Source of the DNA: Runella defluvii
Lineage (GTDB): Bacteria; Bacteroidota; Bacteroidia; Cytophagales; Spirosomataceae
Direction of reading: 5' to 3'
Assembly: GCF_014195535.1 (NCBI RefSeq)
Contig: NZ_JACIBY010000014.1
Span: 126,501 to 190,500, forward strand
Length of the DNA: 64,000 nucleotides
Part shown: positions 45,006 to 52,859 of the stretch, piece by piece
Layout: every line of letters begins with the position of its first letter
How positions within the stretch are numbered: the first letter of the stretch is position 1
Program-made: the position numbers and the translations under genes
Notes under the pieces: generated by a model
Databases searched by the model: none
Seen by the model: the letters and a program-made list of their open reading frames with translations, nothing else
Told to the model about the DNA's origin: nothing

Positions 45006-45470
45006 TCAAGCCCCACAGCACTTTTTGTATTTTTTCCCGCTGCCACAAGGGCAATCATCATTACGATTGATGGCAATGGTTTTTCCTGAAAGATAAAACC
45101 ACTGATTGTGTTCTTTCACAAAGAGCGAGTGTTCGTAATGCACTCGACTCTTGTTGCTTTCGTCGATATACAGCGCTTGGAAAGTTACTTCTCCTTGCGA
45201 ATCGAGCGCCGAACCTTTGGCAGTTGAGATAATTTTTAACCCTTTCCACTGCGACTCTTTGGCCCATTGCTCGATAGAGGCTTTATCAAACTGAGCACGT
45301 TTGCTCAAATGAGTGGTTGCAATCAGGTAATCGCTGGTGACGACGCAGTATGCCGAATAGCGTGATTTCATCAGCTCCAAGGCAGTGGTAGCGGGACGTT
45401 TTCCTGCTATAATGCTCCCACAACATTCGTCGAAGGGAAGAGAGGCGCCACAGAAACAGGTTGTTGTCAT
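45006..45470 (-). CDS. YchJ-family SEC-C motif protein (UPF0225)
   Basis: 154 residues. Two Cys-rich SEC-C motifs, one at each end: CFCGASLPFDECCG near the N-terminus and CPCGSGKKYKKCC at the C-terminus, with a NTF2-like middle (ELMKSRYSAYCVVTSDYLIATTH). SEC-C motifs bind zinc. YchJ proteins are conserved but not well understood. It is convergent with sbcC and is followed upstream by a hairpin-repeat array. Confidence 0.92.
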   Translation of the reverse strand: MTTTCFCGASLPFDECCGSIIAGKRPATTALELMKSRYSAYCVVTSDYLIATTHLSKRAQFDKASIEQWAKESQWKGLKIISTAKGSALDSQGEVTFQALYIDESNKSRVHYEHSLFVKEHNQWFYLSGKTIAINRNDDCPCGSGKKYKKCCGA

Positions 45471-45500
45471 TTTTAGCTAAGAGTTTTAGAAATGTATATA

Positions 45501-45824
45501 GGGTTTTGAGAAACCCTACGTTTGGATATGAGTACCCAAACACACGAGTGTGCGTATCCAAACACACGTTTATGAGTACCCAAACACACGAGTGTGCCCG
45601 CGGTTACTGATAACCGCGGTTGAGGTTTCTCAAAACCTCGATTACAAACAGGGTTTTGAGAAACCCTGCGTTTGGATATGAGTATCCAAACGCACGAGTG
45701 TGCCTGCGGTTACTGATAACCGCGGTTGAGGTTTCTCAAAACCTCGATTACGGAACAGGGTTTTGAGAAACCCTGCGTTTGGATATGAGTATCCAAATGC
45801 ACGTGTGTGAGTACCCAAACACAC
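45501..45824. repeat. Array of three hairpin-rich repeat units
   Basis: Units begin near 45501, 45649 and 45756. Each has cagggttt-TGAG-aaaccctg, then cgtttggata-TGAG-tatccaaacg (with variants), an acgagtgtgc word, cgcggtta-CTGA-taaccgcg, and cgaggttt-CTCA-aaacctcg followed by attac. The third unit is cut short and runs into the terminator. The first has an inserted variation of the atgagtacccaaacacac words. Confidence 0.88.
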
Positions 45825-45854
45825 AAAAAAGCGGCTCAGAGCCGCTTTTTTGTG
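45822..45854. terminator. Bidirectional Rho-independent terminator
   Basis: Perfect 15-bp arms cacaaaaaagcggct (45822-45836) and agccgcttttttgtg (45840-45854) with a 3-nt loop. It is 22 bp beyond the lepB stop on the minus strand and ends in a T-run. Confidence 0.9.
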
Positions 45855-45876
45855 CTATTATTATTGCCAAAAAGGG

Positions 45877-47016
45877 CTAGTCAATCAATCTAAACAGACG
45901 ATTCCAGCGGATTTTGGTTAAGATAGACTTTGGATTTGGGTCTATCGACATCCAAATGAAGACCGCTTTTCCAACGATGTGGTCGGCAGGAACAAAGCCC
46001 CAAAAACGCGAGTCCGCTGATTCGTAGCGGTTGTCGCCCATCATGAAGTAATAGTCCTGTTTGAAGGTATAACTCGTAATGGCTTTTCCGTCAATGCTGA
46101 CTTTACCTTTATCAAGCGTTACTTTCTCTGGGTCGTTATGATCAAAATACTTGATAACATACCCATATTTAGTGACGTTGGCCGAATCAAGTTGAATAGT
46201 TAACCCCTCTTTAGGCACTTGCATAGGTCCCCAAAAATCAGGATTTTGCTTCGCAGCGGCTGGGAAAAGTCCCATTTCAGGAGCAGAGGCAGCATACTGA
46301 CTAACGTGTGTCACAGAGCGGATAAAGCTGTGTTTTTTCAAATCGTCCACAGTTTGGGGTGTGGTACGGATTTGATACACAAAATGGTTAGGTTTGGTCG
46401 TATCCCCAGGAAACGTACCATAATCCCGAATATCTTCATTTTCAAAAAAACGATCATCCAGCAAATCACTTGATTCCAAACGGTACATCAACTGAGCTTG
46501 CGGAGGCGTTTCTCCTTCTTTACCATTGATATAAACCAACCCATTTTTAACTTCTACCACGTCGCCTGCTACCGCAATACAACGTTTGATGAAGTTGGTA
46601 CGCAAGTCAACGGGGAAATTTTTATAACCTCCATTCCCAACGAGCGGGTCTTCAAACGGTTCTTCTGGGTCGCCAGGATAGTTGAAAACAACCACGTCGT
46701 TGCGTTTGACCGATGTGAAGCTTGGAAGGCGAAACATCGGGAGTTGAATTAAAGTAGAAAACGAGGGAATATTGGTTCCCCAAATGGTTTGGTGCGTAAG
46801 CGGTACTTGGAGTGGCGTACCGGGCGTCCGCGCTCCGTAGTGGAGTTTACTTACAAACAAAAAGTCGCCAATGAGCAAGCTTTTTTCCATGGATGACGAC
46901 GGAATGGTGTACGCTTCCAATAGTAACCAACGAATAAGGGTAGCTGCTACTACAGCAAAAACGACCGAGTCGAGCCATTCTCTAAGGGCCGATTTTTTAG
47001 GTTTGGGTTGAGACAT
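45877..47016 (-). CDS. lepB: Signal peptidase I
   Basis: 379 residues from ATG 47016 (MSQPKPKKS). Hydrophobic anchor at about residues 15-34, catalytic Ser42 in IPSSSMEKSL, catalytic Lys144 in NFIKRCIAVAGD, and the family end GDNRYESADSRFWGFVP. It is longer than E. coli LepB through an insertion between Lys144 and the GDNR box, which is normal in Bacteroidota. Cleaves signal peptides of exported proteins at the outer face of the inner membrane. Last gene of the leftward parA-parB-DUF5683-dapB-lepB operon. Confidence 0.95.
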   Translation of the reverse strand: MSQPKPKKSALREWLDSVVFAVVAATLIRWLLLEAYTIPSSSMEKSLLIGDFLFVSKLHYGARTPGTPLQVPLTHQTIWGTNIPSFSTLIQLPMFRLPSFTSVKRNDVVVFNYPGDPEEPFEDPLVGNGGYKNFPVDLRTNFIKRCIAVAGDVVEVKNGLVYINGKEGETPPQAQLMYRLESSDLLDDRFFENEDIRDYGTFPGDTTKPNHFVYQIRTTPQTVDDLKKHSFIRSVTHVSQYAASAPEMGLFPAAAKQNPDFWGPMQVPKEGLTIQLDSANVTKYGYVIKYFDHNDPEKVTLDKGKVSIDGKAITSYTFKQDYYFMMGDNRYESADSRFWGFVPADHIVGKAVFIWMSIDPNPKSILTKIRWNRLFRLID

Positions 47017-47044
47017 AAAAACAATTCTTATTGTAAACAAAAAA

Positions 47045-47761
47045 CTATTCTCCTAGCAGCTCATCCATGCCAAACACGCCTTCGCGGGGAGCCAGCCATT
47101 CGGCCGCAACGACCGCGCCGAGGGCAAACCCTTGGCGATTGTGGGCGGTGTGTTTGATTTCGATGCTATCTACTTCAGAATCGTAGCGAATAATATGAGT
47201 ACCAGGAACTTCTCCTTCGCGCAAAGATAGAATGGGGATTTGATTTTCGGTGCCCTCTTCGGTATTTACCCATTCCGTTTTGTTGGAAAGCTGTTGAATT
47301 AAGCCTTCTGCCAACGTGATGGCCGTTCCACTTGGGGCATCCAACTTATGAATGTGGTGGATTTCGGTGGTGTGCACCGAATACTGCGAATAGGGAGCGA
47401 TGAGTTTGGCTAACTGCTTGTTGAGGCGGAAAAACAAATTAACCCCGATGCTGTAATTTGACGCGTAGAAAAATGCCGCTTTGTTTTCGATGCACAGTTG
47501 CTCAATTTCGGGGCGGTGGTGCAGCCAGCCTGTGGTTCCACATACGGTTGGCAAGCCTTTACTCATGCACCATTTAAGGTTTTCGTAGGCCGCTTCGGGG
47601 GCACTAAATTCGATGACGGCATCCACGTTGTCGCGGCTAAAAGTCGCTAGTTCGTGGCGGTTAGAGATGTCAATTTTTCCAATTACTTGGTGGCCACGGC
47701 TCAGGACGATTTGTTCAATCACTTTGCCCATTTTACCGTAACCTAAAAGAAGAATATTCAT
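47045..47761 (-). CDS. dapB: 4-hydroxy-tetrahydrodipicolinate reductase DapB
   Basis: 238 residues. NAD(P)-binding GYGKMG at 7-12 and the signature HHIHKLDAPSGT at 135-146, with catalytic His135/His136 region and the Lys139 substrate contact. Reduces hydroxy-tetrahydrodipicolinate in lysine and diaminopimelate synthesis. It lies 28 bp before lepB and 24 bp after the DUF5683 gene, a gene order shared across Bacteroidota. Confidence 0.96.
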   Translation of the reverse strand: MNILLLGYGKMGKVIEQIVLSRGHQVIGKIDISNRHELATFSRDNVDAVIEFSAPEAAYENLKWCMSKGLPTVCGTTGWLHHRPEIEQLCIENKAAFFYASNYSIGVNLFFRLNKQLAKLIAPYSQYSVHTTEIHHIHKLDAPSGTAITLAEGLIQQLSNKTEWVNTEEGTENQIPILSLREGEVPGTHIIRYDSEVDSIEIKHTAHNRQGFALGAVVAAEWLAPREGVFGMDELLGE

Positions 47762-47785
47762 AATTTATGTTTTGCAATACGTAAT

Positions 47786-48484
47786 TTATTTGATAGGAAC
47801 GACAACTTTTACCCCATATACTTGGCCCGTAAAAGAGTTGTTGTAAGTATCAGGCTCAAACCGAAAAGACAAATCTTCCGACATATCAAACGTTTTGAGG
47901 TGAGCCGACACGTTGGCTTCCACGGCTGCCAGCGCCCAAACACCCACTACCAACAAAAAATTGAGGTCCCGATAGCGGCGGTAAAAATCTTTCCCTTGGG
48001 TAATACGGTCAAGGGTGAGGGTACGTGTTTGGTTTTGGCTTCGCAAAAACACCTCCGCTTCCGTTCGCAGCTGTTTACCCGTGGTTAGATCATAGCTAAA
48101 GTAATACGGCCACAAAAAATCTTGGTAACGAATATGATAAAACCGTATAAAATAAACAACGGCTCCTAAGCCTCCATATACAAAAGGCATTTTCCAATAT
48201 TGGCGGTTGTATGCTTGCCCCAGCCCAGGAAACATCAATGAATAGTAGGCGGCTTTGCGCGGACTATGTTTCTTTAAAGCAGCGTCGTTCAATGAACTTT
48301 TTGCAAGACTGCTTTTGCTCACTTTTTTATTTTTGAGCGAATCCAGTACCGTCGAATCAGCGGCCAAGGAGGATACTGCCTTTGATAGACGCTTTTGCAG
48401 GGAGTCTGTTGCTGTTTGTTGCGCCTTCACCACCATTACTCCCGACCATAGCCACAAACTGAAAAAAATCCCTAGTGTTCTCAA
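47786..48484 (-). CDS. DUF5683 membrane protein
   Basis: 232 residues with an N-terminal signal-like helix (LGIFFSLWLWSGVMVVKAQ). The reading frame opens with TTG overlapping the parB stop (TTGA), which fits coupled translation. Central block SPRKAAYYSLMFPGLGQAYNRQYWKMPFVYGGLGAVVYF is the DUF5683 hallmark, followed by further hydrophobic helices. Function unknown; its place between parB and dapB is conserved in the phylum, suggesting a link to envelope growth (inference). Confidence 0.85.
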   Translation of the reverse strand: MRTLGIFFSLWLWSGVMVVKAQQTATDSLQKRLSKAVSSLAADSTVLDSLKNKKVSKSSLAKSSLNDAALKKHSPRKAAYYSLMFPGLGQAYNRQYWKMPFVYGGLGAVVYFIRFYHIRYQDFLWPYYFSYDLTTGKQLRTEAEVFLRSQNQTRTLTLDRITQGKDFYRRYRDLNFLLVVGVWALAAVEANVSAHLKTFDMSEDLSFRFEPDTYNNSFTGQVYGVKVVVPIK

Positions 48485-49398
48485 GGTTCAAACTTTAAAA
48501 CGTCTAAAATACGATCCAATTCTTCTTGGGAGGTAAATGGAATTTTAATTTCACCTTTTTGTTTGTCATCGGTTTTGATAGAAACCTTTGAACCAAAAAA
48601 CGATGAAAGTTTAAATTGCAAGGAGCGCAGTTCTTGTTTCAACAGAGTCGGCTTGCGGTCTTTGTTGGTATCGTCGGGGTCGAGTTTAAGTGCCTGAACG
48701 GCTTCCTCTACCTTTCGGACAGACCAAGCTTCTTCAATCGTTTTACGGAATATTTTGAGCTGTGTCTCAGGGTTTTCGATGTTGATAATCGCCCGTGCGT
48801 GCCCCATCGTGATTTGATCGTCGCGCAAGGCTGCTTGAATCAACGGGGGAAGTTTGAGCAAACGAATGTAGTTGTTGACCGTCGTGCGATTTTTACCTAC
48901 TCGTTCTCCGAGTTCTTCTTGTTTCAGTCCACAATCCGAAATCAGGCGCTGATAACTGAGGGCAATTTCGATGGCGTTTAGGTTTTCGCGCTGAATGTTT
49001 TCAATCAATGCCATTTCCAACATTTGTTGGTCATTGGCCGTACGAACGTAAGTCGGGATGTGGGTAAGTCCAGCAAGTTTGGATGCTTGTAAACGCCGTT
49101 CTCCCGAAATCAATTGATAGCGATCCTTCCCGATTTGCCGTACCGTAATCGGTTGAATAATTCCCTGAATACGAATCGATTCGGCCAATTCATTGAGCGC
49201 TTCTTCATCGAATCGGGTACGAGGTTGATAGGGATTTGTTTCAATGTGATCGACCGAAACTTCGTTCATCATGCTCACACCTTCGTGAGGCAACGGGCTT
49301 GAAGAACGATTGACGTTGTCGCTGTCTTGGAGTAAAGCACCCAAACCACGACCAAGTCCTGTCATTTTTTTGGGTGCAGCTTTTCCGACATTTTCCAT
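48481..49398 (-). CDS. parB: Chromosome-partitioning protein ParB
   Basis: 305 residues. N-terminal MTGLGRGLGALL-type start (here KKMTGLGRGLGALL), CTPase/ParB domain with NPYQPRTRFDEEALNELAESI and the arginine patch GERRLQASKLAG, a HTH part (LKQEELGERVGKNRTTVNNYIRLLKLP) for parS binding, and a C-terminal dimer domain. It loads on parS sites and spreads, and works with ParA. 68 bp downstream of parA. Confidence 0.96.
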   Translation of the reverse strand: MENVGKAAPKKMTGLGRGLGALLQDSDNVNRSSSPLPHEGVSMMNEVSVDHIETNPYQPRTRFDEEALNELAESIRIQGIIQPITVRQIGKDRYQLISGERRLQASKLAGLTHIPTYVRTANDQQMLEMALIENIQRENLNAIEIALSYQRLISDCGLKQEELGERVGKNRTTVNNYIRLLKLPPLIQAALRDDQITMGHARAIINIENPETQLKIFRKTIEEAWSVRKVEEAVQALKLDPDDTNKDRKPTLLKQELRSLQFKLSSFFGSKVSIKTDDKQKGEIKIPFTSQEELDRILDVLKFEP

Positions 49399-49466
49399 GT
49401 GCTAGAATTGTATGTTTTTAGATAGATTTTTGGAAAAAATCTACTGTGTATTCAAATTGGTGTCAA

Positions 49467-50270
49467 TTACAGCGCTCTACGGCTGGTAGGTTCGTCTTGC
49501 TCTAGCAAGCCGTTTTTGTTCAAAACCTCACGAGCAAGGTTTAAGTAACTAATCGCTCCTTTACTGTCCGAATCCTGCGCAATGGTAGGTACACCATAAC
49601 TTGGCGACTCACTCAAACGGATATTGCGTGGAATGATGGTGTTGAAAACCATATGCTTAAAGTGAGCAGTAACTTCATTTACTACCTGATTGGATAGACG
49701 CACCCGCATGTCGTACATGGTCAACAAAATCCCCTCAATCGTCAAACTGGTATTCAAACGAGTCTGGATGATTTTGATGGTATTCAGGAGTTTGCCTAAA
49801 CCCTCAAGGGCAAAGTACTCGCATTGTACGGGGACAATCACCGAGTCAGCCGCCGTAAGGCTGTTGATGGTAATCAAACCCAACGAAGGCGAACAGTCGA
49901 TGATGATAAAGTCGTACTCTTCTTTGATGGGCCATAGGGCCTCTTTCATTTTTTCTTCCCGACTTTTGAGATTAATCATCTCAATTTCAGCCCCTACGAG
50001 GTCGATGTGCGAGGGCAACAAGTATAGGTTTTCAAAGTTGGTTTCCACAATGGCTTGTTGTGGTATGACTCCCTCTACCATACACTCATAGATACTGTAC
50101 TCAATCTCTTTGGGGTTGAAGCCCAAACCTGACGTAGAGTTGGCCTGTGGGTCGGCATCTACAATCAGCGTTTTGAAATCTAATACAGCCAAACTCGCTG
50201 CCAAGTTGATGGCTGTGGTGGTTTTGCCAACTCCACCTTTTTGGTTGGCTATTGCTATGATTTTTCCCAT
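49467..50270 (-). CDS. parA: Chromosome-partitioning ATPase ParA (Soj)
   Basis: 267 residues from ATG 50270. Deviant Walker A KGGVGKTTT at 11-19 (with the signature Lys11), IVDADPQANSTSG for the Walker A' motif, and FIIIDCSPSLGLITIN for Walker B. It binds DNA non-specifically as an ATP dimer and moves ParB-parS complexes. First gene of the leftward operon; two degenerate parS half-sites lie just upstream. Confidence 0.96.
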   Translation of the reverse strand: MGKIIAIANQKGGVGKTTTAINLAASLAVLDFKTLIVDADPQANSTSGLGFNPKEIEYSIYECMVEGVIPQQAIVETNFENLYLLPSHIDLVGAEIEMINLKSREEKMKEALWPIKEEYDFIIIDCSPSLGLITINSLTAADSVIVPVQCEYFALEGLGKLLNTIKIIQTRLNTSLTIEGILLTMYDMRVRLSNQVVNEVTAHFKHMVFNTIIPRNIRLSESPSYGVPTIAQDSDSKGAISYLNLAREVLNKNGLLEQDEPTSRRAL

Positions 50271-50565
50271 TGTTATTAGGTTTACCGCCTTCAAATATCC
50301 GTCTTTATTCCCAATAACCCAAACTGTTCCACGTAAAAAATGTTAAATGTTTCACGGTTTGGTACTTTTCGACCAAGTTTTAAACTAAAAACAAGGCAAA
50401 ACCTGCGCAGTAGGCAGGTACTAGGAGGGGCATAGGCATGTTATGAAATAATGAAATTTTGGTTTGGAGCATGGTGATCTGTGGGTTAGCCTAAAAGTAG
50501 AAATAAGCAAACGCGACTTTAGTTCAAGTATATACGCGACACATAGGCTTAACCATTCATAACCA
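50271..50565. other. Divergent region between parA and the DUF1080 gene
   Basis: 295 bp. Contains two parS-like half-sites (50325-50334 and 50348-50356) near parA. Otherwise only AT-rich sequence and presumed promoters. Confidence 0.4.
50325..50356. promoter_or_regulatory. Two degenerate parS-like half-sites
   Basis: TGTTCCACGT (50325-50334) and TGTTTCACG (50348-50356) match the left half of the parS consensus (TGTTnCACGTGnAACA) but neither has the right half. Position upstream of parA makes old or weak ParB sites plausible. Confidence 0.3.
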
Positions 50566-51204
50566 ATGAAGTACTTATTGATTTTGTCGGCGGCGGCGAC
50601 TGTGACATTGGCCGCTTTTTCGGGAGATACACACCGTAAGCCTGAGCGGATTTTTGACGGCAAAAGTTTTAAAGGCTGGGAAGGCGATACCCTAAAAACG
50701 TGGCGAATTGAGCAGGGGGCGTTGGTGGGTGGTTCTTTGCAAACAAAGGTGCCAAACAACGATTTTTTATGTACAAAACGGAGTTATTCTGACTTTGTTT
50801 TAAAGGCTAAATTTAAACTGGTGGGCACCGAAGGCTTCATCAATTCGGGGGTGCAGTTTCGGAGCAAACGACTTACCAATCCGTCGTATGAAATGGAAGG
50901 ATACCAAGCCGATTTGGGTGATAAATATTGGGGAAGCCTCTATGATGAATCGCGGCGGAATAAAACGCTGGCGGGAAAACCCGCCGAAGAAGTGGCTAAA
51001 TTGCTCAAACCTAACGACTGGAACGATTACGAAATTAGAGCGGATAAACGCCATATCGTTCTTAAAATCAATGGAGTAACGACCGTGGATTATACCGAAC
51101 CTGATACTAATATTCCGCAGTCGGGTCTCATTGGCCTTCAAATTCACGGGGGAGGAAAGGCGCTGGTTTATTTTAAAGACATCTTTATCGAAGAACTGAA
51201 ATAG
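50566..51204 (+). CDS. Secreted DUF1080 (3-keto-disaccharide hydrolase-like) protein
   Basis: 212 residues with a signal peptide (about 1-20). DUF1080 pattern: RIFDGKSFKGWEGDTLKTWRIEQGALVG, the strand DFVLKAKFKLVGTEGFINSGVQFRSK, and YEIRADKRHIVLKINGVTTVDYTEPD, ending GLIGLQIHGGGKALVYFKDIFIEEL. It folds as a concanavalin-like beta-sandwich. Some members hydrolyse 3-keto-glycosides; most are untested. A lactone/alditol-oxidase-like gene follows in the same direction. Confidence 0.9.
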   Translation: MKYLLILSAAATVTLAAFSGDTHRKPERIFDGKSFKGWEGDTLKTWRIEQGALVGGSLQTKVPNNDFLCTKRSYSDFVLKAKFKLVGTEGFINSGVQFRSKRLTNPSYEMEGYQADLGDKYWGSLYDESRRNKTLAGKPAEEVAKLLKPNDWNDYEIRADKRHIVLKINGVTTVDYTEPDTNIPQSGLIGLQIHGGGKALVYFKDIFIEELK

Positions 51205-51316
51205 GGACGTGTGAGAGGCAAAAATTGCAAAGGGCAAGTTGGCAAATAAGCAAAAGGCAAAAACAATTAACTGTGCGCAAGCACTTAGTAACCAAAGACC
51301 TAAACCTAACACTCGA

Positions 51317-52657
51317 ATGGACAAACGAACATTTCTCAAAACCTCATCTATTCTTTTAACAGGTAGTATGCTATCTAATTTGATGTCGTGTAAAAAAGCA
51401 GATCCGCGCACCAATTGGGCGGGAAATTTGACGTACAGTACGGATAATCTACACATTCCAAAAAACGTGGAAGAGTTGCAGGAAGCGATTAAAAAGTGTA
51501 AAAAAGTACGAGCACTGGGCACGAAACACTGCTTTAATACCATTGCCGATAGTAAAGAAAACCAAATCTCGACCGAGGCTTTTAACAAAATCATTGGTTT
51601 GGATAAAGAAAAAAATACGGTAACGGTAGAGGCTGGCATTAAGTACGGAGAAATGTGTAAGTATTTGGATGATAATGGCTTTGCTCTTCATAACTTGGCC
51701 TCTTTGCCGCATATTTCGGTGGCGGGTGCGTGTGCTACTTCCACGCACGGCTCGGGTATCAAAAACGGCAGTTTGGCGACCGCCGTTTCTGCCATTGAGT
51801 TTGTGAATGGCAAAGGAGAGGTAGTTTCATTGAGTCGTGAAAAAGACGGAGAAGAATTTGGAGCGGCGGTTGTAAACGTTGGGGCTTTGGGCATTGCGAC
51901 CAAAATTACGCTCGATGTTCAGCCAACGTTTAAAATGAAACAGGTGGTGTATCAAAATTTGCCCATGTCGGCCTTGGAGAAAAATTTTGAAGCCATCATG
52001 TCGGGCGGGTATAGCGTGAGTTTGTTTACCGATTGGCGCAATAAAAACGTAAGTGAGGTATGGGTAAAGAGTAAGGCTGAGGACATGAAAGAAGTAGCTC
52101 CTGAGTTTTACGGGGCGAAATTAGCTACCAAAAACTTGCACCCAATTGAAGCCCTAGACCCCGTTAATTGTACAGACCAAATGGGGGTAGAAGGCCCTTG
52201 GTACGAGCGTATGCCTCACTTCAAAATGGGTTTTACGCCCAGCAGCGGCAAAGAGCTACAGTCGGAGTATTTTGTGGCTTTTGAGTACGCGTATGAAGGA
52301 TTTATGGCCATTGAAAAATTAAACGAAAAAGTAGCTCCCCACTTGTTTATTACTGAGGTCAGAGCCATTGCGGCGGATGAGTTACCGATGAGTCCATTTT
52401 ACAAAAAAACGTGCGTAGCTTTCCATTTTACGTGGAAACAAGAAGTGGAGGCGGTAATGGCGCTTTTGCCCGAAATCGAAGAAGCGTTAGCACCCTTTGC
52501 ACCTCGTCCTCATTGGGGCAAAATTTTTACCCTAAAACCTGCTGTATTGCAATCGCGCATTGAGAAACTGGCCGATTTTAAAAAAATAATGGAAAAACAC
52601 GACCCCGAAGGCAAATTTCGGAATGAGTTTATTGATACCAATCTTTTTGGAAGTTAG
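51317..52657 (+). CDS. FAD-linked oxidase lipoprotein (lactone/alditol oxidase-like)
   Basis: 446 residues from ATG 51317. An RTFLK-type signal followed by LMSC (Cys25) suggests a lipoprotein, possibly Tat-exported. The PCMH-type FAD domain shows VRALGTKHCFNTIADS, where the His fits the covalent-FAD His of alditol oxidases, and ASLPHISVAGACATSTHGSG. The C-terminal part has ALO-family features ending FRNEFIDTNLFG, with an HWGKIFTL active-site strand. Oxidises a polyol or sugar lactone with oxygen or another acceptor; the substrate is unknown. It lies 112 bp after the DUF1080 gene. Confidence 0.87.
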   Translation: MDKRTFLKTSSILLTGSMLSNLMSCKKADPRTNWAGNLTYSTDNLHIPKNVEELQEAIKKCKKVRALGTKHCFNTIADSKENQISTEAFNKIIGLDKEKNTVTVEAGIKYGEMCKYLDDNGFALHNLASLPHISVAGACATSTHGSGIKNGSLATAVSAIEFVNGKGEVVSLSREKDGEEFGAAVVNVGALGIATKITLDVQPTFKMKQVVYQNLPMSALEKNFEAIMSGGYSVSLFTDWRNKNVSEVWVKSKAEDMKEVAPEFYGAKLATKNLHPIEALDPVNCTDQMGVEGPWYERMPHFKMGFTPSSGKELQSEYFVAFEYAYEGFMAIEKLNEKVAPHLFITEVRAIAADELPMSPFYKKTCVAFHFTWKQEVEAVMALLPEIEEALAPFAPRPHWGKIFTLKPAVLQSRIEKLADFKKIMEKHDPEGKFRNEFIDTNLFGS

Positions 52658-52706
52658 GTAAACAGCCCTCTTAAATACGTTGTTTATTAAGTTTCTTTAT
52701 AATTTA

Positions 52707-52825
52707 CCCGCAGATTTACGCTGAATCTAAAACCGCAGATAACCGCAGATTTTGGGTGATTCATTCGGCTAATGAGCTTATCTGCGCCAATCCGCGTTGA
52801 ATTTTAATTTGCGTTTATCTGCGGG
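52707..52825. repeat. Intergenic ccgcagat/atctgcgg inverted repeat
   Basis: Arms cccgcagat (52707-52715) and atctgcggg (52817-52825) enclose further ccgcagat words and a tatctgcgcc copy. This word is a common Bacteroidota intergenic repeat. It lies between convergent genes and may act as a transcription end. Confidence 0.6.
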
Positions 52826-52859
52826 ATAAAAAATATCATACTACTTTTCAAACAAGGTA

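Larger units (their letters stand above)
45471..45876. other. Repeat-filled intergenic region
   Basis: 406 bp between lepB and ychJ. Almost all of it is the hairpin array at 45501-45824 plus the lepB terminator. No protein-coding evidence; short frames here are repeat translations. Confidence 0.75.

Noticed and set aside
45286-45824. Short minus-strand frames with CLGTHTRAFGYSYPN words
   Set aside because: Again translated repeats; frames break at module borders.
45501-45824. CRISPR-like array
   Set aside because: Units are not direct repeats with unique spacers; each is internally palindromic, 'spacers' are themselves conserved, and no cas gene is near.
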